A DNA stretch of 64,000 nucleotides, taken from contig JAVVQG010000009.1 in NCBI GenBank assembly GCA_036655355.1, positions 62,001 through 126,000 of the forward strand. Direction: 5' to 3'. The translations under genes and the position numbers were made by a program. The DNA is from JAUNSR01 sp036655355. GTDB lineage: Bacteria; Bacteroidota; Bacteroidia; Bacteroidales; JAUNSR01. Below are positions 26,582 to 34,783 of this stretch, in pieces. Position 1 is the stretch's first letter. Each line of letters begins with the position of its first letter. A model generated the notes under the pieces. The model was not told where the DNA came from, made no database searches, and worked only from the letters and a program-made list of their open reading frames with translations.

Positions 26582-28633
26582 ATGTTTATGACCAAAAAAA
26601 AACTTCTTCTCTTTATGTTGGCAGCATCAGCTACTCTTTATGCAGAACGCAAAGAGGTACTTTTGAATGACAACTGGAATTTCCGATTATCAACAACGGT
26701 TCAACCGGGCAAAGAGTATCGCGTAGATCTACCACACACTTTTAATGCACAGGATGCATTATCGGGAAACCCCGAATATTTTCGCGGAACCGGTAATTAC
26801 CGCAAAACCATTACGATCCCGGCCGATATGAAGGGAGAAAAGGTATATCTGCGCTTTGAAGGAGCAAATACTGTTTCGAATCTCTTTATCAACAGTTGTC
26901 ACGTAGGAGAACACAAGGGTGGCTATGGTGCTTTCGTCTTTGATATTACTGATTTCGTAAAATATGGAGGTAAGAACGAGATTTTGGTAAGAGTGAATAA
27001 CTCGCTTCGTTTGGATGTTATGCCTTTAGTGGGTGACTTCAATTTCTATGGAGGAATTTATCGTGATGTCTTTTTAATCAATACTCCCTCCGCCCATATC
27101 TCCGTTACGGATTATGCATCCCCTGGGGTTTACTTGATTCAGGATTCCGTTTCTGACCAAAAAGCGATGGTGCGTGCACGTGTGATGCTACACAACAGCG
27201 GTGATCCGGTAAAAGGAACGCTCACACTTAAAATCAGAGATGATAAGAAAATTATCCGGACGGAAACAAAAACGGTGGATTTGTCTTTCCAAGGTAACCA
27301 ACCTTTTGAGATACCCTTCGAACTTGAGCGTCCGCGACTGTGGAATGGTGTGAAAGATCCCTTCTGTTACCAAGTAGAAACCGAACTCCATATTGATGGA
27401 AAATTGGCTGATGAGGTTGTACAACCGTTGGGACTCCGCTATTTCACAACCGATTCTGATAAAGGATTCATGCTAAACGGAGAACCCTTGAAATTAAAAG
27501 GTGTTTGTCGCCATCAGGATCGTGCCGAAATCGGTAATGCACTTCATAAAATGCATCACGATGAAGATATGGCGATCATTACGGAGATGGGAGCAAATGC
27601 AATTCGTCTTGCGCACTATCAGCAGGATTCCTATTTTTATTCTTTGTCCGATAAAAACGGAATGGTCGTTTGGGCTGAGATCCCTCAGATCGGTCCCGGC
27701 GGATATGAAGAAAGAGGATTTATCGAACATCCGGAGTTTCGCGAGAACGGGAAACAGCAACTTATCGAATTGATTCGCCAGAATTACAACCATCCGAGCA
27801 TCTGTTTTTGGGGTCTGTTTAATGAACTTAAGACACATGGCAACAATCCAATCGGTTATATTCGCGAACTGAATGAACTCGCACATCAGGAGGACCCAAC
27901 TCGTCCTACCACATCGGCGAGTTTTCTCGAAGATGAAAATACGCTGAATCAGGTTACGGATGTGGTAGCATGGAATAAATATTATGGTTGGTACGGAGGT
28001 AAATTCTCTGATCTGGGCGTATGGGCCGATAATATCCATAAGAATTATCCTAAATTGAAAATCGGTGTAAGTGAATACGGAGCCGGAGCAAGCATCTATC
28101 ACCAACAGGATTCTGTGAAACGTGGAAATGCATCCGGATGGTGGCATCCGGAGAATTGGCAGACTGCTTACCACATGGAAAATTGGAAAGCCATCGCCGA
28201 ACGTCCTTTTATCTGGGGTTCGTTTGTTTGGAATCTTTTCGATTTCGGTGCAGCACACCGTACGGAAGGTGATCGTCCGGGAATTAATGACAAAGGACTT
28301 GTAACTTTTGACCGTAAAGTAAAAAAAGATGCATTCTACTTTTACAAAGCGAACTGGAACGATAAAGAGCCATTCGTATATATCGCGAATCGTCGGCACA
28401 TCAGAAGAAGCAATTCTCAAACCGACATTCAGATGTTTACCAATCTGCCTGAAGCGGAATTGTTCGTTAACGGTAAATCACATGGAAAGTGTAAAACAGA
28501 CCAATACGGAACATGCTATTGGACCGGAATTAATCTATTGAAAGGCGATAACCATATCGTAGCCAAAGGAATCGGCAAACGCAATCAGTTTTCGGATGAG
28601 GTGATTTGGACGCTTACCGACTCGCTTCAATAA
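26582..28633 (+). CDS. GH2 family glycoside hydrolase (compact beta-galactosidase-like)
   Basis: A 683-residue secreted GH2 enzyme with a signal peptide at about 1-22 (ending ATLYA). A second ATG two codons in (26588) is an equally possible start. The domains are a jelly-roll sugar-binding domain (about 25-170, ending NFYGGIYRDVF), an Ig-like domain (175-285) and a TIM barrel (290-590). The acid/base is E415 in GLFNE and the nucleophile is E498 in GVSEYGAG. A C-terminal beta domain (DUF4982-like position, 600-683) follows. GH2 covers beta-galactosidase, beta-glucuronidase and beta-mannosidase activities; the absence of the N-K glucuronidase signature that I would look for makes beta-galactosidase more likely, with modest confidence. 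It is monocistronic and converges on the HGSNAT-like gene. Confidence 0.9.
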   Translation: MFMTKKKLLLFMLAASATLYAERKEVLLNDNWNFRLSTTVQPGKEYRVDLPHTFNAQDALSGNPEYFRGTGNYRKTITIPADMKGEKVYLRFEGANTVSNLFINSCHVGEHKGGYGAFVFDITDFVKYGGKNEILVRVNNSLRLDVMPLVGDFNFYGGIYRDVFLINTPSAHISVTDYASPGVYLIQDSVSDQKAMVRARVMLHNSGDPVKGTLTLKIRDDKKIIRTETKTVDLSFQGNQPFEIPFELERPRLWNGVKDPFCYQVETELHIDGKLADEVVQPLGLRYFTTDSDKGFMLNGEPLKLKGVCRHQDRAEIGNALHKMHHDEDMAIITEMGANAIRLAHYQQDSYFYSLSDKNGMVVWAEIPQIGPGGYEERGFIEHPEFRENGKQQLIELIRQNYNHPSICFWGLFNELKTHGNNPIGYIRELNELAHQEDPTRPTTSASFLEDENTLNQVTDVVAWNKYYGWYGGKFSDLGVWADNIHKNYPKLKIGVSEYGAGASIYHQQDSVKRGNASGWWHPENWQTAYHMENWKAIAERPFIWGSFVWNLFDFGAAHRTEGDRPGINDKGLVTFDRKVKKDAFYFYKANWNDKEPFVYIANRRHIRRSNSQTDIQMFTNLPEAELFVNGKSHGKCKTDQYGTCYWTGINLLKGDNHIVAKGIGKRNQFSDEVIWTLTDSLQ

Positions 28634-28651
28634 CGCAATGTAAGATAAATA

Positions 28652-28696
28652 AAATCCCCTGTGTGAATCTGTCGAGTAGATTTGCACAGGGGATTT
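28652..28696. terminator. Bidirectional terminator, GH2 / acyltransferase
   Basis: A perfect 12-bp stem AAATCCCCTGTG (28652-28663) with CACAGGGGATTT (28685-28696), A/T-rich on both flanks, between convergent genes. Confidence 0.85.
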
Positions 28697-28722
28697 ATTC
28701 ATTTATTGACCTACGAACGGGA

Positions 28723-29844
28723 TTACACTTTCAAAAACACTCTTTTTTGATACATCGTCATCAATAAAGCAAAGATGACTCCGCAACTAGCCATATTCAA
28801 CAACAACGGATAGTAAGTGCCCGTATATTGTTCAAATCCATAAAGAAAATTATGAAGGAAACGATTCAGGGGATGATGTACCACTTCAAAAAGCAAGTAG
28901 GCGGCAATTGAGTTCATTCCGAATATCTTAAGCCATTCAAGACCATACCCCCATCTCTTAAAATCAACGATGTAATAAAATAGAGCCATCAATAGGAATG
29001 AAATACCACTTGTGAAAAGAACCATCGAAGTACTCCAGATTGTTTTTATTATCGGAATCAGATAACTCATAAACAAACCACTGATAAGCATGAGTGTCCC
29101 CCAGAAAAGTAGTGACGTAATCTTTGACATACCGGTAGGTTTGTTCTTTAGAATCTGTCCCGCTAACGCACCGGTCATCACGGTAGCCCCGAAATTGATA
29201 GAACTCAGAATCCAGGTATAATGGTAATTATCGGAAAAATGCCAACCGCTTTCGTTCCAATACACTCCGTCACGGAAACGCCCCAATACAAGTTTATCAA
29301 TTTTCTCTGCAAAATTCCCCTCAGGAGTAAAATCTCCCCCCCACAACATCAACCCGGTATAGATTCCGAGTAGCGTTATTGTTCCGATGACCTGTCCCAA
29401 CACCGGAAGATTTCGTAAAAACAAGGCAGCTATAAGATAACCGACTGCAATGGCCTGTAATGTATTGCTGAAAAAACGCCAGTGATCAATGTGAAGAGCG
29501 AGCAGATTCCCCTGCACCAACATACCCAAGATAAATAAGATCAATACACGCTTTGTCATTTTACCATAAAATGCCGCGGGCGTAGCGTATTTAGACATGG
29601 AAAATGGCATTGAAGTTCCCGCCATAAACATAAACAGCGGCATGACCATGTCCCATAGAGCGAAACCTTCCCATGAAACATGAGTAAAATGGACTGTAGC
29701 ATTTTTGACAAAAGGAATTTCTGAAGATCTGGCAAATGCCATAAATAAAGGCTGAAAGATTCCCAAAAGAAATAAATCCGCTCCACGCAGAATGTCAAGG
29801 GATTGAAGACGAGGTGATGAATTAGAATAAGATGTGTTTCGCAT
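28723..29844 (-). CDS. HGSNAT-like membrane acyltransferase (DUF5009 type)
   Basis: A 373-residue membrane protein with about 10-11 helices, related to heparan-alpha-glucosaminide N-acetyltransferase (HGSNAT) and YeiB-like proteins. The N-terminal RLQSLDILRGADLF matches the LD-RG motif of the family. FTHVSWEG, then DMVMPLFMFMAGTS, corresponds to the HGSNAT region that carries the active-site His, here H55. In the human lysosome, HGSNAT transfers acetyl from cytosolic acetyl-CoA across the membrane onto terminal glucosamine. A similar reaction on a periplasmic glucosamine terminus is plausible here but unproven. Its neighbours are a GH2 enzyme and a sulfatase, and two GH89 genes lie nearby. 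NAGLU (GH89) acts on the product of HGSNAT, which makes the company notable. Confidence 0.82.
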   Translation of the reverse strand: MRNTSYSNSSPRLQSLDILRGADLFLLGIFQPLFMAFARSSEIPFVKNATVHFTHVSWEGFALWDMVMPLFMFMAGTSMPFSMSKYATPAAFYGKMTKRVLILFILGMLVQGNLLALHIDHWRFFSNTLQAIAVGYLIAALFLRNLPVLGQVIGTITLLGIYTGLMLWGGDFTPEGNFAEKIDKLVLGRFRDGVYWNESGWHFSDNYHYTWILSSINFGATVMTGALAGQILKNKPTGMSKITSLLFWGTLMLISGLFMSYLIPIIKTIWSTSMVLFTSGISFLLMALFYYIVDFKRWGYGLEWLKIFGMNSIAAYLLFEVVHHPLNRFLHNFLYGFEQYTGTYYPLLLNMASCGVIFALLMTMYQKRVFLKV

Positions 29845-29926
29845 AATGAATTGTTAGATTTCATGACAAAATTAGAAAAAAAAGAGAATATTTAGCAGTG
29901 AATAGCCGGTCAGACTCCGAAACTTT

Positions 29927-29934
29927 TATCTTTG
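29927..29934 (+). promoter_or_regulatory. Putative -7 box of sulfatase 1
   Basis: TATCTTTG matches TAnnTTTG; the leader to the ATG at 29983 would be about 40 nt. No -33 TTG is at the usual distance. Confidence 0.45.
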
Positions 29935-29982
29935 CTCGCTTGAATTCTTTTACATTATCACCCTTTATCTTAAACTTACGAC

Positions 29983-31494
29983 ATGAAATTCTCTTTTCAT
30001 CTTTTCCCCGCACTTTTGTGCAGTACACTCCCCGCATCATTATTCGCTCGGGAGGCAACTCAACGTCCTCATATTATTTTTCTGATGACAGACCAGCATC
30101 GCGCCGATGCATTGGGTTGTGCCGGCAACAAAATCATCCAAACTCCTCACATAGACGCCTTGGCTGCATCCGGAAATATCTTTACGAACGCATACTCCTC
30201 TTGTCCAAGCAGTACGCCAGCGAGAGCGGGTCTGCTGACTGGATTATCCCCTTGGCATCACGGCATGTTAGGATATGGTGTGGTTGCTGAAAAATACGAG
30301 TTTGAGATGCCCCGGATGATGCGTGATCTTGGTTATTATACATTCGGAATCGGCAAGATGCATTGGCATCCTCAATTCAACGGCCATGGGTTTCATGGGA
30401 TGTTGCTCGATGAAAGCGGACGAACCGAAAGCCCGGGATTCATGAGCGATTACCGCCGATGGTTTTTGACGCAGGCTCCCGGTGAGAATCCAGATAAGAC
30501 AGGAATCGGATGGAATGACCATGGAGCAGAATCTTATGCACTTGAGGAAAGACTTCATCCCACTACTTGGACAGGTGAAAAAGCCATTGAACTTCTTAAG
30601 AATTACAACCGCGAGGAACCGCTATTCCTCAAGATCTCCTTCGCACGTCCTCATAGCCCCTACGATCCGCCTCAACGTTTTCTGGATTTATATGAACATG
30701 CGGCAATACCCAAACCTGCTCACGGAGAATGGAGTGTTGATACAGGTGCCAAAGTGACTGACCCGAAGAAATACCCGGAAGCAGCATTCGGTAATTTCGG
30801 TGATGAATACGCGATCAATTCTCGCAGACATTATTATGCCGCCATTAGCATGATCGACGAACAGATCGGCCGGATTATCGAGACACTCAAAGAGAAAGGA
30901 ATGTATGAAAATGCGCTCATCTGTCTAACTTCAGATCATGGCGATATGATGGGTGATCACAATCATTGGCGAAAAACATATGCGTATGAAGGTTCTGCTG
31001 CTATTCCCTTCGTAGTGAAATGGCCGGAATCACTTGAACGTAAGGTGGAAAGTGGTAAGGAGCTAAATTACCCTGTGGAATTGAGGGATCTCTTGCCAAC
31101 TTTTCTGAGTGTGGGTGGAGGAAGTGTTCCGGAGAAAATGGACGGAGCATCATTAACATCCCTTGTGACAGATGCCAAACCGGAATGGCGTAAATGGATT
31201 GACTTGGAACACGCAACCTGCTACGCCCCCTCAAATTATTGGTGTGCCTTGACTGATGGCAACTATAAATACATTTGGTTCCTTCATACCGGCGAAGAGC
31301 AATTGTTTGATCTTACAAACGATCCGAACGAGAGCCGGAATCTTATCGGAAATAAAAAATATAGAAAACAAGAAGTTCTTTTCCGTCAAGGAATGGTGGA
31401 ACACCTTCGCGAAAGAGGTGAAGAATGGGTAAAAGACGACCGATTGGTCACACGTACTAAAACACTGATATATAGCCCTAATTATCCAAATTAA
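29983..31494 (+). CDS. Ser-type sulfatase 1 (S1 family)
   Basis: A 503-residue secreted sulfatase with a signal peptide at 1-22 (ending ASLFA). The first metal site is in FLMTDQHRADALGC. The maturation motif is S77-T-P-A-R (S77 to R81) in a CPSSTPARAGLLTG context. The formylglycine precursor is therefore a Ser, requiring an anaerobic sulfatase-maturating enzyme (anSME), which is not in the window. The Ala in place of the usual Ser of S-x-P-S-R is a tolerated variant. Downstream metal ligands are in TSDHGDMMGDH. The C-terminal subdomain contains DLTNDPNESRNLIGN. Predicted role: desulfation of host glycans in the periplasm. Substrate and subfamily cannot be assigned by eye. It is followed by a bidirectional terminator shared with lacZ. 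Confidence 0.92.
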   Translation: MKFSFHLFPALLCSTLPASLFAREATQRPHIIFLMTDQHRADALGCAGNKIIQTPHIDALAASGNIFTNAYSSCPSSTPARAGLLTGLSPWHHGMLGYGVVAEKYEFEMPRMMRDLGYYTFGIGKMHWHPQFNGHGFHGMLLDESGRTESPGFMSDYRRWFLTQAPGENPDKTGIGWNDHGAESYALEERLHPTTWTGEKAIELLKNYNREEPLFLKISFARPHSPYDPPQRFLDLYEHAAIPKPAHGEWSVDTGAKVTDPKKYPEAAFGNFGDEYAINSRRHYYAAISMIDEQIGRIIETLKEKGMYENALICLTSDHGDMMGDHNHWRKTYAYEGSAAIPFVVKWPESLERKVESGKELNYPVELRDLLPTFLSVGGGSVPEKMDGASLTSLVTDAKPEWRKWIDLEHATCYAPSNYWCALTDGNYKYIWFLHTGEEQLFDLTNDPNESRNLIGNKKYRKQEVLFRQGMVEHLRERGEEWVKDDRLVTRTKTLIYSPNYPN

Positions 31495-31503
31495 TCATAA
31501 AAA

Positions 31504-31545
31504 AGAGGTTGTCTAAAATTCATTTTAATGAATTAGACAACCTCT
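31504..31545. terminator. Bidirectional terminator, sulfatase 1 / lacZ
   Basis: Arms AGAGGTTGTCTAA (31504-31516) and TTAGACAACCTCT (31533-31545) are perfectly complementary. An inner ATTCAT/ATGAAT pair is present, with an A-run before and a T-run after. It is related in sequence to the terminator at 24415-24470. Confidence 0.88.
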
Positions 31546-31642
31546 CTTTTTTATTGAATCATACTCATTTATAGTAGGGAGAATCAGAAAAGGTTTTTAC
31601 CACAGTGTGTTTTTTGATCTCACCTTTACATTTGAACCGATT

Positions 31643-34600
31643 TTATTTCTTTGCAACGGGTGTCATTACAAAACTAAACGAGTAGTTCCCATAAGGAATC
31701 ATATACTCTTCCAATGGTCTTGCACCCCAACTATTAATACACCCCAACCCCATTTGCTTCGCATCAATGAGGAAGCTTGTCAGTTTACGCGGATTCAGTT
31801 CCCCGGAATGACTCTGATTATCTTCTTTTCGGATTCCGTCATCAAGATCCTGCGGTAAGAAGTGCAGGGCCGAAGCAGAGAATGGAGCATCCGAGCGGAA
31901 CATTACTCCCCTACCGTCGACATCTTGCAATTTCCACCAACGGATTTCGGTTTTATTACCGGTTTCCTGTGGACGAATGTATGGGTAGAATTGCTCCTCT
32001 ACGGTTTGTTGATACAAAGCGATGCGGTTAGCATAATTACGATCGGAATAATTCTCTCCCGGTCCTTTCCCATAATACTCGACACGATTGAAAGCCTCCG
32101 GCATAACCACCTGCATTCCGAAACGTGGTAAATGTGGCATTTTCTCTTTTGACTGATCAACATTTAATGCCTGCGTCACTTTCAGTTCACCATGCCCGTT
32201 CAATTGGTACGTCAAATTTAAGGTAGCTGCAAGTTCTGACAATTCATAAACCGCTTCTACAACATAATCGGCATCCAGTTGATTGCATTTTAGTGTTGTC
32301 AGTTTCATATTAGGATTCTTCCAAGCTTCAAAATGACGCTGGAATCCAGCACCGTAGTCGTTGTCTGTTGGTGCACGCCAAAAAGAGGGACGAATCGGAT
32401 ACCCGTCTTTAAGCATATTCTGCCCATCAATCTCGAGATAGTCGATCCAACCGGTTTGTTTATTAAAAACCACTTTAGTCGCATTTCCGATCAACGTAAT
32501 ATCTGAAAGTTGTTCACTCTTGGATACACTCTTTACAGACGGTGTCAATTCAGCAGAGTAATTAGTATACCCTTTTATCTCTATTTGATCTTTCGCGATG
32601 ATAGAGCCCGCTTCTAATACACCCTCTTGTTTCTTCAATTTAAAGTCGATATTCAGAAATATCTCGTTATACGAATCATTTGGCAATGCATAACCGGATA
32701 ATTGAATATTCTTACGAGACTGAGGTGCAACTGAGAAATTATTCTCAACACCTTGCGCCACAATCTTTCCGTCAGCCTGAATCTGCCATACCATATAATA
32801 ATCTGACAAATCCTTGAAGAAGTTCTCATTATAAATCTCTACGACACCTTTCTTCAGATCTACCGGGGTACTCCAAATTGACTGATAGAAATAACCCACT
32901 TCATACATGTGCGGATTCGGTTTGCGATCGGGACTAATCAGACCATTGTTGTTAAAGTTATGGTCTGAAGCCGGATAACGTCCATAATCGCCTCCATAGG
33001 TATAAATCATCTTTCCATTAGAAGCATAATCACGTAATCCCTGGTCCACAAAATCCCAAATAAATCCCCCCTGTAACGAAGGGTGTTTCCGAATCACATC
33101 CCAATACTCCTTAAAACCACCCATCGAATTCCCCATTGCATGCGCATATTCACATTGAATAAGGGGACGATCAGGATTTCCTTCGGCATATTTCTCCATG
33201 TGCCCATAGCCGGCATACATCGGACAATAGATATCCGTATGTTCCTTAAGTCCGGCTTGCTCGTATTGAACGGCTCGCGAAGCATCTCGATTTTTTATCC
33301 ATTTATAAGATTCTACAAAATTCGCTCCGTCGCCCGCTTCGTTACCCAACGACCAAAAAATAATCGAAGGATGATTCTTCAGCGCCTCAACGTTTCGTTG
33401 ATTACGTTCCAGATGAGCCAATTTGAATCGATCATCTTTAGCTAACGTTTTCTCTCCGTAACCCATCCCGTGGGATTCAACGTTGGCTTCTGCCACGACA
33501 TAAATACCGTATTTGTCACAAAGAGCATACCAACGCGGATCATTCGGATAATGACTTGTACGCACGGCATTTAGGTTATTCTCTTTCATAATACGAATAT
33601 CCTCAATCATCCGCTCTTCTGACACTACATATCCTGTCAAAGGATCCAACTCATGACGGTCTGCACCTTTAAAGAGAACAGGTTGTCCGTTTACCAGAAT
33701 CTGTGCATTCTTCAACTCTATCTTTCTGAATCCGACCGGTTGATGAATTGTTTCAATGACTTGACCATTATTGTCTTGAAGCGAGATGATCAATGAATAA
33801 AGATTTGGTGTCTCCGCACTCCATTTCAAAGGATCATTCACTTCTATGTTTTCAGAAAGTATACCATTGCTTTTTAATTTGGCTGTTTTCGTACTGATTT
33901 CCTTCCCGGATGCATCAAGCAAAGAAAGGTTCACTTGCTTACCGGCTGCACCCTTTGAAGTCAGTTCCACGAGAAGCTTGCCGTTGACATATTGAGCATC
34001 GAGATCGGGCGTAACAAAAACATCATTTATCCGCGCTGTAGGACGCGCATACAGGTACACTTCACGGGCAATACCCGATAGACGCCAGAAATCCTGGTCT
34101 TCGAGATAAGTACCGTCACACCACCGGAAAACCTGCATTGCAATTAGATTCTTTCCTGGTTTCAAGTATTTGGTGATCTCAAATTCAGCAGCAAGTTTAC
34201 TGTCTTCACTGTATCCGACATACTTTCCGTTTACCCACACCTGTAAATTAGAGGTGGCGGATCCTACATGCATGAAAACCTGTTCGCCTTTCCAATCTGA
34301 AGGAATCTCTATTGTACGACGGTATGAACCTACATGGTTATTCTTATCCTCAACCATAGGCGGATTGGATTTGAATTGAGTCGCCCAGGCATATCCTACA
34401 TTTTTATATATAGGATCGCCGTAACCATTCAGCTCCCATATACCCGGTACTGGAAAATCAACCCAACGGGAATCATCAAAAGAAGCAGATTGGAAATTCA
34501 AAGGGCGGAGATTGGCATCCTTTACCCAATTAAATTTCCACATCCCTTCTAATGAGAGATAACGGCTTGAATTTGTTTTTACATTGTCTAACGCTTTCTC

Positions 34601-34735
34601 TTTTGATTCGAAAGCAAAATAAGCGGAACGCATGGGTTCCCTGTTTACTTGATTCACCTTCGGGTCTTGCCAAGGTTGCTGTGCATTAGCGATGCACGCA
34701 AGAAGAAGGGAAGCACTTAATAGAGTTCTTCTCAT
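31643..34735 (-). CDS. lacZ: LacZ-type beta-galactosidase (GH2)
   Basis: A 1030-residue secreted beta-galactosidase of full LacZ architecture, with a signal peptide at 1-18 (ending CIANA). Domains in order: jelly-roll (to about 215, ending DFWRLSGIAREVYLY), Ig-like, a TIM barrel with acid/base E466 in SLGNEAGDG and nucleophile E529 in QCEYAHAMGNSMGG, a second Ig-like domain (DUF4981), and the C-terminal small-chain domain (GWIDYLEIDGQNM, then RAPTDNDYG). It hydrolyses terminal beta-galactosides, for example from N-acetyllactosamine or mucin cores. It lies 48 bases downstream of the GH20 gene and is probably in one operon with it, so the pair would remove alternating Gal and HexNAc residues. 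The start at 34735 gives the signal peptide directly. Confidence 0.95.
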   Translation of the reverse strand: MRRTLLSASLLLACIANAQQPWQDPKVNQVNREPMRSAYFAFESKEKALDNVKTNSSRYLSLEGMWKFNWVKDANLRPLNFQSASFDDSRWVDFPVPGIWELNGYGDPIYKNVGYAWATQFKSNPPMVEDKNNHVGSYRRTIEIPSDWKGEQVFMHVGSATSNLQVWVNGKYVGYSEDSKLAAEFEITKYLKPGKNLIAMQVFRWCDGTYLEDQDFWRLSGIAREVYLYARPTARINDVFVTPDLDAQYVNGKLLVELTSKGAAGKQVNLSLLDASGKEISTKTAKLKSNGILSENIEVNDPLKWSAETPNLYSLIISLQDNNGQVIETIHQPVGFRKIELKNAQILVNGQPVLFKGADRHELDPLTGYVVSEERMIEDIRIMKENNLNAVRTSHYPNDPRWYALCDKYGIYVVAEANVESHGMGYGEKTLAKDDRFKLAHLERNQRNVEALKNHPSIIFWSLGNEAGDGANFVESYKWIKNRDASRAVQYEQAGLKEHTDIYCPMYAGYGHMEKYAEGNPDRPLIQCEYAHAMGNSMGGFKEYWDVIRKHPSLQGGFIWDFVDQGLRDYASNGKMIYTYGGDYGRYPASDHNFNNNGLISPDRKPNPHMYEVGYFYQSIWSTPVDLKKGVVEIYNENFFKDLSDYYMVWQIQADGKIVAQGVENNFSVAPQSRKNIQLSGYALPNDSYNEIFLNIDFKLKKQEGVLEAGSIIAKDQIEIKGYTNYSAELTPSVKSVSKSEQLSDITLIGNATKVVFNKQTGWIDYLEIDGQNMLKDGYPIRPSFWRAPTDNDYGAGFQRHFEAWKNPNMKLTTLKCNQLDADYVVEAVYELSELAATLNLTYQLNGHGELKVTQALNVDQSKEKMPHLPRFGMQVVMPEAFNRVEYYGKGPGENYSDRNYANRIALYQQTVEEQFYPYIRPQETGNKTEIRWWKLQDVDGRGVMFRSDAPFSASALHFLPQDLDDGIRKEDNQSHSGELNPRKLTSFLIDAKQMGLGCINSWGARPLEEYMIPYGNYSFSFVMTPVAKK

Positions 34736-34783
34736 GGAATAGTAGTGTTATTTAAGCGGTAATGAATTATTTAGCATACAGAC

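Noticed and set aside
27494..28420. 308-codon antisense frame inside the GH2 gene
   Set aside because: The plus strand has a full GH2 protein with both catalytic Glu; the long antisense frame reflects codon bias.
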